Shown here: in pieces, positions 21,553 to 30,613 of the stretch
Layout: each line of letters begins with the position of its first letter
How positions within the stretch are numbered: position 1 is the first letter of the stretch
Assembly: GCA_045538835.1 (NCBI GenBank)
Contig: JAZQEF010000005.1
Coordinates: forward strand, 1-41,390
DNA: 41,390 bases
Direction: 5' to 3'
DNA from: RGIG6165 sp045538835
GTDB taxonomy: Bacteria > Bacillota > Clostridia > Oscillospirales > Feifaniaceae
Position numbers and translations under genes: made by a program
Notes under the pieces: model-generated
The model's database searches: none
Told to the model about the DNA's origin: nothing
What the model saw: only the letters and a program-made list of their open reading frames with translations

Positions 21553-21701
21553 AAAGAAAATTTAAAAATATAAGAAAAGGCATATATCTTACATGGGGGC
21601 GGCAATTGCCACTTTATATTATATTATTAATATAAAAACTGCACAAAGGCACAGGGGATTTTGTCGTATGGTTTGTAGGTAAAAATAAATTTGCAAAAAC
21701 T

Positions 21702-21715
21702 TGCATAAATATTTA
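21702..21715 (+). promoter_or_regulatory. Promoter-proximal ArgR/AhrC-box-like site
   Basis: TGCATAAATATTTA matches the ARG-box core at 13 of 14 positions and ends 9 bases before the argG -35. Together with the distal cluster it would allow hexameric ArgR to loop the DNA in response to arginine. Between the sites (21553-21701) I see only AT-rich DNA and the palindrome GGCAATTGCC at 21601-21610. Confidence 0.55.
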
Positions 21716-21724
21716 ATCAAAGTA

Positions 21725-21753
21725 TTGACATTCAGATACTAAAGGGGTACAAT
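21725..21753 (+). promoter_or_regulatory. SigmaA promoter of the arginine operon
   Basis: TTGACA (21725-21730), 17-bp spacer, TACAAT (21748-21753). The first in-frame ATG (21754) touches the -10, so it cannot be in the transcript. Confidence 0.88.
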
Positions 21754-21795
21754 ATGGAACAGTCAATAATAAATGTTCATTTGGAGGAAAAAACA

Positions 21796-23025
21796 ATGAA
21801 TAAAGCAGATATCAAAAAAGTTGTACTTGCGTACTCGGGCGGTCTTGATACTTCTATCATCATTCCGTGGCTCAAGGAAAACTACAACAATTGTGAAGTT
21901 ATCGCAGTTTCTGCTGACGTTGGTCAGGGCACAGAACTTGACGGTCTTGAAGAAAAGGCTATAAAGACAGGCGCGTCAAAACTTTACATACTTGACCTTA
22001 AAGAAGAATTTGTTGAAGATTATATTTTCCCCACACTCAAGGCAGGTGCTAAGTATGAGGGTGACTATCTTCTCGGCACATCTTTTGCAAGACCTATCAT
22101 TGCAAAGAAGATGGTTGAGATAGCACTTAAAGAAGGTGCAGATGCTATCTGCCACGGCTGCACAGGCAAGGGTAATGACCAGGTTCGTTTTGAACTTTCA
22201 ATAATGGCATTCGCTCCCGATATGCCCATCATCGCTCCCTGGAGAGAGTGGGATATCAAGTCAAGGGATCAGGAGATAGATTATGCTGAAGCGCATAACA
22301 TTCCCTTAAAGATAAGCCGTGAGACAAACTATTCAAAGGATAAGAACCTCTGGCATCTTTCCCACGAAGGTCTTGATCTTGAAGATCCGGCAAATGAACC
22401 TAAGTATAATGAACCCGGTTTCCTTGAACTCGGCGTATCTCCCGAAATGGCTCCCGATAAGCCCACTTATGTGACTATCTCATTCGAAAAGGGCGTTCCG
22501 GTTGCTATTGACGGTAAAAAGATGGGCGCAGTTGAAATAGTTGAAACACTCAACAAACTCGGCGGCGAAAACGGTATCGGTCTTGCAGACCTTGTTGAAA
22601 ACCGTCTTGTGGGTATGAAGTCACGCGGCGTTTATGAAACTCCCGGCGGCGCAATTCTCTATAAAGCGCATCAGGTGCTTGAAACTATCACACTTGACCG
22701 TGATACACAGCACTATAAAGAACTCGTTGCCTGCAAGTTTGCAGAACTTGTTTACTTCGGTCAGTGGTTTACACCTCTGCGTGAAGCGCTCTCTGCTTTT
22801 GTTGACTCAACACAGCAGACAGTTACAGGCGATGTTAAACTCAAACTCTATAAGGGCAATATGATAAATGCGGGTGTGACATCACCTTACACACTTTACA
22901 GCGAAGAAATCGCAACATTTGATGAAGATGATGTTTACAATCAGGCTGATGCAGGAGGATTTATCAACCTCTTCGGTCTCCCTGTAAAGGTTTGGGCACA
23001 GAGCAAGCAGAAAGATAACAAGTAA
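21796..23025 (+). CDS. argG: Argininosuccinate synthase
   Basis: 409 residues from ATG 21796, chosen for TTGGAGG upstream and because the earlier ATG overlaps the promoter. The PP-loop ATP site is VVLAYSGGLDTSIIIPWL near the N-terminus; CHGCTGKGNDQVRFE and APWREWDI are strongly conserved. It condenses citrulline and aspartate using ATP. It is the first gene of an operon running to carB. Confidence 0.97.
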   Translation: MNKADIKKVVLAYSGGLDTSIIIPWLKENYNNCEVIAVSADVGQGTELDGLEEKAIKTGASKLYILDLKEEFVEDYIFPTLKAGAKYEGDYLLGTSFARPIIAKKMVEIALKEGADAICHGCTGKGNDQVRFELSIMAFAPDMPIIAPWREWDIKSRDQEIDYAEAHNIPLKISRETNYSKDKNLWHLSHEGLDLEDPANEPKYNEPGFLELGVSPEMAPDKPTYVTISFEKGVPVAIDGKKMGAVEIVETLNKLGGENGIGLADLVENRLVGMKSRGVYETPGGAILYKAHQVLETITLDRDTQHYKELVACKFAELVYFGQWFTPLREALSAFVDSTQQTVTGDVKLKLYKGNMINAGVTSPYTLYSEEIATFDEDDVYNQADAGGFINLFGLPVKVWAQSKQKDNK

Positions 23026-23045
23026 AATTCAAAGGAATAAAAATT

Positions 23046-24422
23046 ATGGGTAAAATGTGGGCAGGTCGCTTTGCCAAAGAACTTGATAAGACGGCTGATG
23101 ATTTCAATTCGTCTATACATTTTGACAGCAGGATGTTTGCACAGGACATAACGGGCTCAATGGCGCATGCAGCGATGCTGGGTGCTAAGAACATAATATC
23201 CCAAAATGACGCTAAGACCATCATTGATGGCCTTAGCGCTATTTTAGATGATATTGAAAATGGCGTTCTCGAATTTGATATGGAAGCAGAAGATATCCAT
23301 ATGTTTGTCGAGGCGGAACTTACAAAACGTATCGGAGATGTAGGTAAAAGACTGCATACCGCACGAAGCAGAAATGACCAGGTTGCGCTTGACATCCGTC
23401 TCTGGCTGCGCGATGAATGTGCCGTAATAACCGACCTTATCAAAGGTCTTATGCGTGTTATTGTCAAGAAGGCTGATGAGAACAAGTCTGTTATAATGCC
23501 GGGTTATACGCATCTGCAGAGGGCGCAGCCCATAACTTTCGGACATCACCTTATGGCATATGCAATGATGTTTTCAAGGGATGTTACGAGAATAAAAGAT
23601 GCGGTTGCAAGAATGAACTACTCACCTTTGGGAAGTTGTGCGCTTGCAGGAACAACATATGATACCGATCGCGATATGGTCGCATCAAAACTCGGCTTTG
23701 ACGGGGTTACACTCAATAGTCTTGACGGTGTATCGGACAGGGATTTCTGTGTTGAACTTATGGCGGCATTCTCAACGCTTATGATGCACCTTTCAAGATT
23801 CTCCGAAGAGATAATTCTCTGGTCATCGTGGGAATTTAAGTTTATCGAACTTGACGATTCTTATACGACAGGCTCAAGCATTATGCCTCAGAAAAAGAAT
23901 CCCGATATGGCTGAACTCGTAAGAGGTAAGACGGGCAGGGTATACGGAGACTTGTTTGCACTGCTCACAACGCTTAAAGGCATTCCGCTTGCATACAACA
24001 AGGATATGCAGGAGGATAAAGAGGCGGTATTTGATGCTGTCGACACAGTGAAAAAGTGTCTTGAAGTGTTCACGCCTATGATAGATACGCTTACTGTACG
24101 CGCTGACAATATGTTAAAGGCGGCTAAAGAAGGATTTATCAATGCTACAGACCTTGCTGATTATCTTGTGAAAAAAGGTATGCCTTTCAGAAGCGCATAC
24201 AAGGCGGTAGGTCAGTTAGTTGCCAAATGCATAAATGAAGGATATGTTCTGGACAACCTTCCGTTTGAAGCATTTAAAGAAGTTTCACCTCTTTTTGAAG
24301 AAGATCTTTATGAAGATATCAGTCTTGAAACATGCGTGAGCAAGCGTATTTCAAAAGGAGGCACGTGTCCCGATTCGGTGGCAGAGCAGATTAAGTTTAT
24401 CACGGAGTTTTTGAATGATTAA
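23046..24422 (+). CDS. argH: Argininosuccinate lyase
   Basis: 458 residues, fumarase/aspartase superfamily. The signature loop GSSIMPQKKNPD contains the catalytic Ser; HTARSRNDQVALDIR and GYTHLQRAQPITFGHH are also clear. It splits argininosuccinate to arginine and fumarate. It follows argG by 20 bases and overlaps argC by 8 bases. Confidence 0.97.
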   Translation: MGKMWAGRFAKELDKTADDFNSSIHFDSRMFAQDITGSMAHAAMLGAKNIISQNDAKTIIDGLSAILDDIENGVLEFDMEAEDIHMFVEAELTKRIGDVGKRLHTARSRNDQVALDIRLWLRDECAVITDLIKGLMRVIVKKADENKSVIMPGYTHLQRAQPITFGHHLMAYAMMFSRDVTRIKDAVARMNYSPLGSCALAGTTYDTDRDMVASKLGFDGVTLNSLDGVSDRDFCVELMAAFSTLMMHLSRFSEEIILWSSWEFKFIELDDSYTTGSSIMPQKKNPDMAELVRGKTGRVYGDLFALLTTLKGIPLAYNKDMQEDKEAVFDAVDTVKKCLEVFTPMIDTLTVRADNMLKAAKEGFINATDLADYLVKKGMPFRSAYKAVGQLVAKCINEGYVLDNLPFEAFKEVSPLFEEDLYEDISLETCVSKRISKGGTCPDSVAEQIKFITEFLND

Positions 24423-25347
24423 GATATTTATTGACGGTAAAGAGGGTACAACAGGACTTCGCATCAATGAAAGACTTGAAAAATATGATGATGTGCAGGT
24501 TATAACTCTGCCCGAAGAAAAAAGAAAAGATCCTGCTGCAAGAAAACAGGCGCTCAATAGCGCAGATGTTGCATTTCTGTGCCTGCCAGATGCGGCTGCC
24601 ATAGAATCGGTCAGTCTTGCCCAAAATGAAAATACCGTGATCATAGACACATCTACTGCGCACAGAACGGCAGAAGGTTGGGCATACGGTTTCCCGGAGT
24701 TGTCCCAAAGCGCATTTGAGGCAATAAAGAATTCTAAAAGAATCGCGGTTCCCGGTTGCCATGCAAGCGGCTTTATCTCACTTGTCGCACCTATCGTAAA
24801 AGCAGGTATTCTTCCGAAAGATGCCCTGCTTACATCTCACTCGATAACGGGTTACAGCGGCGGCGGCAAGAAGATGATTGCAGAGTATGAGGGTGAAAAC
24901 AGAGATATTCTTCTTGATTCGCCCAGACAGTACGGCATGACTCAGCAGCACAAACATCTGCCCGAGATGAAAGCGGTATGCGGCATTGAAAAAGAACCGA
25001 TATTCTGTCCCATTGTGTCCGATTTTTACAGTGGTATGACGGTGACGGTTCCGATATTTGCATCACAACTGGCAAAAGGGTATACAGCGGAAGACATTAA
25101 AAGTGTCTATAAAGATCTCTATAAAGGTCCTATCGTAAATTATAAAGAAACTGTCGGCGAGGGCGGTTTTGCAGCAGGAAATACGCTGTCGGGTAATGAC
25201 GGTATGACAGTAGGCGTCAGCGGAAATGAGGAGAGGATACTGCTCGTTTCAAATTTTGACAATCTCGGCAAAGGATCATCGGGTGCGGCTATACAGTGCC
25301 TCAACATCGTGCTGGGCAGAGATATGACATACGGTCTTGATATATAA
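24415..25347 (+). CDS. argC: N-acetyl-gamma-glutamyl-phosphate reductase (short type)
   Basis: 310 residues, the shorter type 2 ArgC class (type 1 is about 345). NADPH loop: IDGKEGTTGLRINERL. The catalytic Cys is in AVPGCHASGF, followed by SITGYSGGGKKMI and QHKHLPEM. It reduces N-acetylglutamyl phosphate to the semialdehyde. It begins inside the last codons of argH, so translation is coupled. Confidence 0.95.
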   Translation: MIKIFIDGKEGTTGLRINERLEKYDDVQVITLPEEKRKDPAARKQALNSADVAFLCLPDAAAIESVSLAQNENTVIIDTSTAHRTAEGWAYGFPELSQSAFEAIKNSKRIAVPGCHASGFISLVAPIVKAGILPKDALLTSHSITGYSGGGKKMIAEYEGENRDILLDSPRQYGMTQQHKHLPEMKAVCGIEKEPIFCPIVSDFYSGMTVTVPIFASQLAKGYTAEDIKSVYKDLYKGPIVNYKETVGEGGFAAGNTLSGNDGMTVGVSGNEERILLVSNFDNLGKGSSGAAIQCLNIVLGRDMTYGLDI

Positions 25348-25356
25348 GGAGAAACT

Positions 25357-26568
25357 ATGAAAATAATTGAAGGCGGCATAACTGCGGCGAAAGGCTTTAA
25401 AGCGAGCGGTATTCACTGCGGTATACGTAAGAACAAAATAAAAAAAGACCTTGCTTTGATAGTAAGTGAGGTTAAGGCGAATGCGGCGGCGGTCTATACC
25501 ACAAATCTTGTAAAGGGTGCACCGCTTACAGTGACAAAAAACAATATCAGTGACGGTAAAGCACAGGCAATCATCTGCAACAGCGGTAATGCAAACACCT
25601 GCAATGCCAACGGTATTGAGATAGCAAATGATATGTGCGCACTTGTTGAAGAATACGCAGGTATCTCTGCAAAAGACGTGGTCGTTGCTTCAACAGGGGT
25701 TATCGGACAGGTTCTTGATATAACACCTATCAGAAACGGTATGAAGGAACTTGTAGACGGACTGTCAAGTGATGGGGCATCTGCCGCAGAAGCAATTATG
25801 ACAACGGATACTGTTCTCAAGGAAGCGGCAGTAAGTTTTGAAATTGACGGCGTAGAGTGTAAAATAGGCGGCTGTGCCAAGGGAAGCGGAATGATACATC
25901 CCAATATGGCAACAATGCTTGTGTTTGTCACAACTGACTGTGCTATAACAAGTGAAATGCTTCAGACTGTGCTGTCAGAAGATGTAAAAACGTCTTTCAA
26001 TATGGTAAGTGTTGACGGTGACACATCTACAAACGATATGGTGTCAGTTCTTGCAAACGGTCTTGCCGGAAATAAAATTATTGATGCCAAAGGCGAGAAC
26101 TTTGATATATTCTGCCAAGCACTTGGAAAAGTCACACAAAAACTCTGCAAAATGATTGCGGGGGATGGCGAAGGCGCCACAAAAATGTTAGAATGTAAGG
26201 TAAGCGGCGCGGCTAATGAAGAAACGGCAAAGACGGTTGCAAAATCAGTAATATGCTCCTCGCTTTTTAAAGCGGCAATGTTTGGCGCCGATGCCAACTG
26301 GGGCAGGGTGCTCTGCGCGATAGGCTACAGCGGCGCAAATGTCGATGTAAATAAGATAGATGTCACATTCAAATCGGCAAAGGGCGAAGTTTTCGTGTGC
26401 GAAAACGGCGCAGGTGTTGAGTTTTCGGAAGAGGTTGCAAAGACCGTGCTTCTCGAAAAAGAGATAGTTGTAGACATTGAACTTAAATCGGGCGATGCCA
26501 CAGCAACAGCTTGGGGCTGCGACTTAACTTATGACTATGTTAAAATAAATGGAGATTACAGAACCTAA
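25357..26568 (+). CDS. argJ: Bifunctional glutamate N-acetyltransferase / amino-acid acetyltransferase
   Basis: 403 residues. The self-cleavage site is in KGSGMIHPNMATML, where Thr becomes the nucleophile of the beta chain. GNANTCNAN and the C-terminal CDLTYDYVKIN are conserved. ArgJ transfers the acetyl group from N-acetylornithine to glutamate, making the pathway cyclic. No separate argA or argE is in the operon, which fits. Whether it also uses acetyl-CoA cannot be told by eye. Confidence 0.96.
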   Translation: MKIIEGGITAAKGFKASGIHCGIRKNKIKKDLALIVSEVKANAAAVYTTNLVKGAPLTVTKNNISDGKAQAIICNSGNANTCNANGIEIANDMCALVEEYAGISAKDVVVASTGVIGQVLDITPIRNGMKELVDGLSSDGASAAEAIMTTDTVLKEAAVSFEIDGVECKIGGCAKGSGMIHPNMATMLVFVTTDCAITSEMLQTVLSEDVKTSFNMVSVDGDTSTNDMVSVLANGLAGNKIIDAKGENFDIFCQALGKVTQKLCKMIAGDGEGATKMLECKVSGAANEETAKTVAKSVICSSLFKAAMFGADANWGRVLCAIGYSGANVDVNKIDVTFKSAKGEVFVCENGAGVEFSEEVAKTVLLEKEIVVDIELKSGDATATAWGCDLTYDYVKINGDYRT

Positions 26569-26620
26569 TTAAAAAATAGAACTTATGGGGTTTGATTCCC
26601 CTCGGCTTAAGAGGTGCAAT

Positions 26621-27478
26621 ATGGAGATAAACAATACACAAAGGGCAGAAATACTTACACGCGCCATTCCGTACATACAGAAGTACAGCAACAAGATAAT
26701 TGTTGTGAAATACGGCGGCAACGCTATGATAAATGAAGAACTTAAGGCAGCTGTAATGGGTGACCTTGTACTGCTCAGTTTAGTGGGAATAAAGGTAGTG
26801 CTCGTTCACGGCGGCGGTCCCGAAATAAATGAGATGCTCACAAAAATCGGTAAGAAGAGCGAGTTTATCGACGGTCTTCGTGTAACAGATGCAGAAACGA
26901 TGGATATCGTGCAGATGGTGCTTTCGGGAAAGGTGAACAAGGACCTTGTAAGTCTTATCGAGGCAAACGGCGGCAAGGCTATCGGGCTGAGCGGTGTTGA
27001 CTCAAGTATGATTGAAGCAAAGAAACTTGACGAAGTACATGGCTATGTAGGTGAAGTGACAAATGTCAATGTCCAGCCTATACTCCATCTTCTTGAAAAA
27101 GGTTATATTCCGGTAATTTCTACTGTTGCCTGCGATAAAGAAGGCAATACTTATAATATAAATGCCGACACTGCGGCTGCTGAAATCGCAGGCCATTTAG
27201 GTGCAGAATGTCTCATAACAATGACAGATGTCTGCGGCATCCTCACTGATAAGGACGATGAGTCAACACTCATATCAAAACTAAATGTGAGTGAATGTCC
27301 CCATCTTATGAGAACAGGTGCCATCTCGGGCGGTATGATACCGAAAATGGAATCCTGCATTGAAGCTATAAGACGTGGTGTGGACAAGGTGTTTGTCATA
27401 GACGGAAGAGTGCCGCACTCAATACTTATAGAAATGCTTACAGACGAAGGCATGGGAACCATGCTTGTACAGGGGTAA
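26621..27478 (+). CDS. argB: Acetylglutamate kinase
   Basis: 285 residues from ATG 26621, set by AAGAGGTG 6-7 bases upstream; an earlier in-frame ATG (26585) has no site. The amino-acid kinase fold shows IIVVKYGGNAM, VVLVHGGGPEINEML, NADTAAAEIAGHL and GAISGGMIPKME. It phosphorylates N-acetylglutamate and is typically the arginine-feedback step when an N-terminal helix is present; about 20 residues precede the kinase core here (NNTQRAEILTRAIPYIQKYS), consistent with that form. Confidence 0.96.
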   Translation: MEINNTQRAEILTRAIPYIQKYSNKIIVVKYGGNAMINEELKAAVMGDLVLLSLVGIKVVLVHGGGPEINEMLTKIGKKSEFIDGLRVTDAETMDIVQMVLSGKVNKDLVSLIEANGGKAIGLSGVDSSMIEAKKLDEVHGYVGEVTNVNVQPILHLLEKGYIPVISTVACDKEGNTYNINADTAAAEIAGHLGAECLITMTDVCGILTDKDDESTLISKLNVSECPHLMRTGAISGGMIPKMESCIEAIRRGVDKVFVIDGRVPHSILIEMLTDEGMGTMLVQG

Positions 27479-27480
27479 AG

Positions 27481-28644
27481 ATGAATATTAAAGAGAAAGA
27501 CAATAAATATATAGTTTCAAGTTACTCCCGTTTTCCCGTCACGCTCGTGTCGGGAGAGGGTGCTCTTGTGTACGATGACTGCGGCAAGGAATATATTGAC
27601 CTTGGCGCAGGTATTGCCGTTAACACTTTTGGCTATTCTGATAAAAAGTGGGTAGAAGCGGTAACACAGCAGATATCCAAACTGTCACACACATCGAATC
27701 TTTATTATACTGAGCCGGGTGCAATGCTCGCAGAAGTTCTCTGTGAAAAGACCGGGTTTAAGAAAGTGTTTTTCTCTAACTCAGGTGCAGAGGCAAACGA
27801 GTGTGCGATAAAGGCTGCTCGCAAATATTCACATGATAAATACGGTGACAGAAGATATGCCATAGTAACGCTTGTTAACAGTTTTCACGGCAGGACTGTC
27901 ACCACGCTTGCCGCTACGGGACAGGATGTTTTCCATAAGGATTTCGATCCATTTACGGGCGGCTTTATCTATGCTGAGGCAAACGATATAGATGATACTC
28001 TCGCAAAAATAAAAGAGAACAATGCCTGCGCAGTAATGGTAGAACTCATACAGGGCGAGGGCGGCGTAATGGCGCTTGATAAGGAATATGTATCTGCTCT
28101 CTATGACTATTGTCAGCAAAACGATGTGCTTTTCATCTGTGATGAAGTGCAGACCGGTAACGGAAGAAGCGGAAAACTTTATGCTTATATGAATTACGGC
28201 ATTATGCCTGATATCATTTCGACGGCAAAGGGACTTGGAGGTGGTCTGCCGATAGGGGCAACGCTCTTCGGAGAAAGAGTGGAGGGCACATACACACCGG
28301 GAACACATGGATCAACATTCGGCGGCAATCCCGTTTGCTGTGCCGGTGCGCTTTCGGTTATTGAAAGACTTGATGATGCGTTCCTTGAAAGTGTAAAAAC
28401 AAAATCTAAATACATCTTTGATGCACTTTGCGGTGCAAAAGGTGTAAAAAACGTCAGCGGAATGGGACTTATGATAGGTATTGAAACAGAGCGTCCTGCT
28501 GCAGAGGTAATTGCAGAGTGCAGGGAAAAAGGCGTTTTGATTCTCTCGGCAAAGACAAAAGTCAGACTGTTGCCGCCGCTTAACATTGAAGAAAAACAGC
28601 TTGAAAAAGCGATAGATATATTGAAAGAGGTGTTTGCAAAATGA
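27481..28644 (+). CDS. argD: Acetylornithine aminotransferase
   Basis: 387 residues, class III PLP enzyme. FSNSGAEANECAIKAARKYS binds cofactor phosphate; VELIQGEGGV and ICDEVQTGNGRSGKL precede the PLP lysine in ISTAKGLGGGLPIGA. It makes N-acetylornithine from the semialdehyde with glutamate. It starts 2 bases after argB and ends overlapping argF. Confidence 0.96.
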   Translation: MNIKEKDNKYIVSSYSRFPVTLVSGEGALVYDDCGKEYIDLGAGIAVNTFGYSDKKWVEAVTQQISKLSHTSNLYYTEPGAMLAEVLCEKTGFKKVFFSNSGAEANECAIKAARKYSHDKYGDRRYAIVTLVNSFHGRTVTTLAATGQDVFHKDFDPFTGGFIYAEANDIDDTLAKIKENNACAVMVELIQGEGGVMALDKEYVSALYDYCQQNDVLFICDEVQTGNGRSGKLYAYMNYGIMPDIISTAKGLGGGLPIGATLFGERVEGTYTPGTHGSTFGGNPVCCAGALSVIERLDDAFLESVKTKSKYIFDALCGAKGVKNVSGMGLMIGIETERPAAEVIAECREKGVLILSAKTKVRLLPPLNIEEKQLEKAIDILKEVFAK

Positions 28645-29552
28645 AACATTTGCTCAAACTGATGGATCTGTCAGGTGAAGAGATAATAGATATCTTGAAT
28701 CTTGCAGACCAGCTCAAATATGAAAAGAAACACGGTATAGAGCATCATCTGCTCAAAGGAAAAACTCTGGGTATGATTTTTCGCAAATCATCGACAAGGA
28801 CGAGAGTATCATTTGAAGTTGGTATGTTCGACCTCGGCGGAAGCGCACTGTTCTTAAGTTCAAATGACCTGCAGATAGGCAGGGGAGAGCCTGCAGAAGA
28901 TACTGCAAGAGTGCTTTCACGATACCTTGACGGTATTATGATAAGAACTTTTGACCAGAAAGAAGTGGAGACACTTGCTTCTATGGGTTCTATTCCGATA
29001 GTAAACGGTCTTACCGATTACTGCCATCCCTGTCAGGTGCTTGCCGATCTTATGACCATTCGTGAACACAAGGGTTCCATTGCAGGACATAAACTCTGTT
29101 TTATTGGCGACGGAAACAATATGGCAAACTCACTCATCGTAGGCGGCATCAAAACAGGAATGAAGGTTGCAGTTGCCTGCCCCAAAGATCATCAGCCTGA
29201 TGCCCAGATAATGAAGTGGGCAAAGGAGAACGGCGACTTCTTATGTACAGACGATCTCAAAGAAGCGGCTAAAGATGCAGATGTAATATATACTGACGTA
29301 TGGGCATCTATGGGTCAGGAGGGTGAAGCAGAGCAGCGCAAAAAAGAATTTGCAGGGTATCAGGTAAATGACGAACTTATGAGCGTTGCACATAAAGATT
29401 GTATGGTGCTTCATTGTCTGCCTGCGCACAGAGGCGAAGAGATAACCGCGGAAGTTTTTGAAGCACATGCAGACGAGATATTTGACGAGGCAGAAAACAG
29501 ACTTCATGCGCAGAAGGCTGTTCTCGTAAAGTGTATGGGGGCAAATAAATGA
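28641..29552 (+). CDS. argF: Ornithine carbamoyltransferase (anabolic)
   Basis: 303 residues. Carbamoyl phosphate motif FRKSSTRTRVSFEVGM, then DYCHPCQVLADLMTI and the ornithine-site VLHCLPAHRGEEIT are complete. It makes citrulline from ornithine and carbamoyl phosphate. Overlaps of 4 bases with argD and carA place it in the biosynthetic operon, arguing against a catabolic arginine deiminase role. Confidence 0.97.
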   Translation: MKHLLKLMDLSGEEIIDILNLADQLKYEKKHGIEHHLLKGKTLGMIFRKSSTRTRVSFEVGMFDLGGSALFLSSNDLQIGRGEPAEDTARVLSRYLDGIMIRTFDQKEVETLASMGSIPIVNGLTDYCHPCQVLADLMTIREHKGSIAGHKLCFIGDGNNMANSLIVGGIKTGMKVAVACPKDHQPDAQIMKWAKENGDFLCTDDLKEAAKDADVIYTDVWASMGQEGEAEQRKKEFAGYQVNDELMSVAHKDCMVLHCLPAHRGEEITAEVFEAHADEIFDEAENRLHAQKAVLVKCMGANK

Positions 29553-30613
29553 AGAAAGCGTATTTAGTACTTGAAAACGAAATGGTCTTTGAGGGTTACC
29601 GCATAGGCTCGGATAGAGATAGCGTAGGTGAACTTGTATTCAACACAGGTGTTGTGGGATACATTGAAACGCTGACAGATGCGAGTTATTACGGACAGAT
29701 AGTAATGCACACATTTCCTCTCATAGGAAATTACGGCATAATCGAAGAGGATTTTGAGGGTAAACCTGCTCTTTTTGGTTATGTTGTGCGTGAACTATGT
29801 GAAACCCCCTCAAATTTCAGAGCACAGTATACTGTCGAAAAGTTCTTAAAAGACAATGACATTCCCGGTATTTGCGGCGTTGATACACGCGCGCTCACAA
29901 GAATCATCAGAGAAAACGGCGTAATGAATGCAAAGATATGCTCTGAGATCCCCAAAGATTTGACGGATATTAAGACGTTCTCGATAAAAAATGCCGTGTC
30001 ATCAGTAAGCCGAACAGAAAAGGAAACGGTTCCTGCCAAGGACGAGAAGAAGTACAGCGTTGCACTTCTTGACTACGGTGAAAAGACAAATATTGTCAGA
30101 GAACTTGTCAGCCGAGGTTGTGAAGTGTGTGTATATCCTCACGTCACAAAGGCAGAAGAAATACTTTCCGGCAATCATGACGGGGTAATGCTGTCAAACG
30201 GTCCGGGAGATCCGAGTGAGAATACTTTTGAAATCGAACAGATATCAAAACTCTGCGGAAAAGTACCCATGTTCGGAATATGTCTCGGACATCAGCTCCT
30301 TGCACTTGCAAACGGCGGAAAGACGGTAAAACTCAAATACGGTCACAGAGGCGGCAATCAGCCTGTAAGCGATCTGATGGGAACAAGGACTTATATTACA
30401 AGTCAGAACCACGGTTATGCAGTAGAGGCTTCATCGCTTGAAGGTAAGGCAAAGGGGACATATGAAAATGCCAATGACGGTACTTGCGAAGGTCTTGAAT
30501 ACGAAGGTATGAAAGCGTTTTCACTGCAGTTTCATCCTGAGGCTGCCGCAGGTCCACATGACACAGGATTTTTGTTTGATAAATTTATTAAACTGATGGG
30601 AGGCGAGAACTGA
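29549..30613 (+). CDS. carA: Carbamoyl-phosphate synthase small chain (glutaminase)
   Basis: 354 residues. N-terminal CPSase domain with ETLTDASYYGQIVMHTFPLI; C-terminal class I glutamine amidotransferase with the nucleophile in MFGICLGHQLLALA and the His/Glu pair in SLQFHPEAAAGPHDT. It supplies ammonia to CarB. The stop codon shares a base with the carB ATG. Confidence 0.97.
   Translation: MKKAYLVLENEMVFEGYRIGSDRDSVGELVFNTGVVGYIETLTDASYYGQIVMHTFPLIGNYGIIEEDFEGKPALFGYVVRELCETPSNFRAQYTVEKFLKDNDIPGICGVDTRALTRIIRENGVMNAKICSEIPKDLTDIKTFSIKNAVSSVSRTEKETVPAKDEKKYSVALLDYGEKTNIVRELVSRGCEVCVYPHVTKAEEILSGNHDGVMLSNGPGDPSENTFEIEQISKLCGKVPMFGICLGHQLLALANGGKTVKLKYGHRGGNQPVSDLMGTRTYITSQNHGYAVEASSLEGKAKGTYENANDGTCEGLEYEGMKAFSLQFHPEAAAGPHDTGFLFDKFIKLMGGEN

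Noticed and set aside
21553..21701. Possible riboswitch before argG
   Set aside because: The stretch lies upstream of the promoter and is AT-rich without conserved RNA motifs; only a 10-bp palindrome is visible.
21754..21795. Earlier ATG for argG
   Set aside because: It directly follows the -10 box, upstream of the expected transcript start; TTGGAGG supports ATG 21796.
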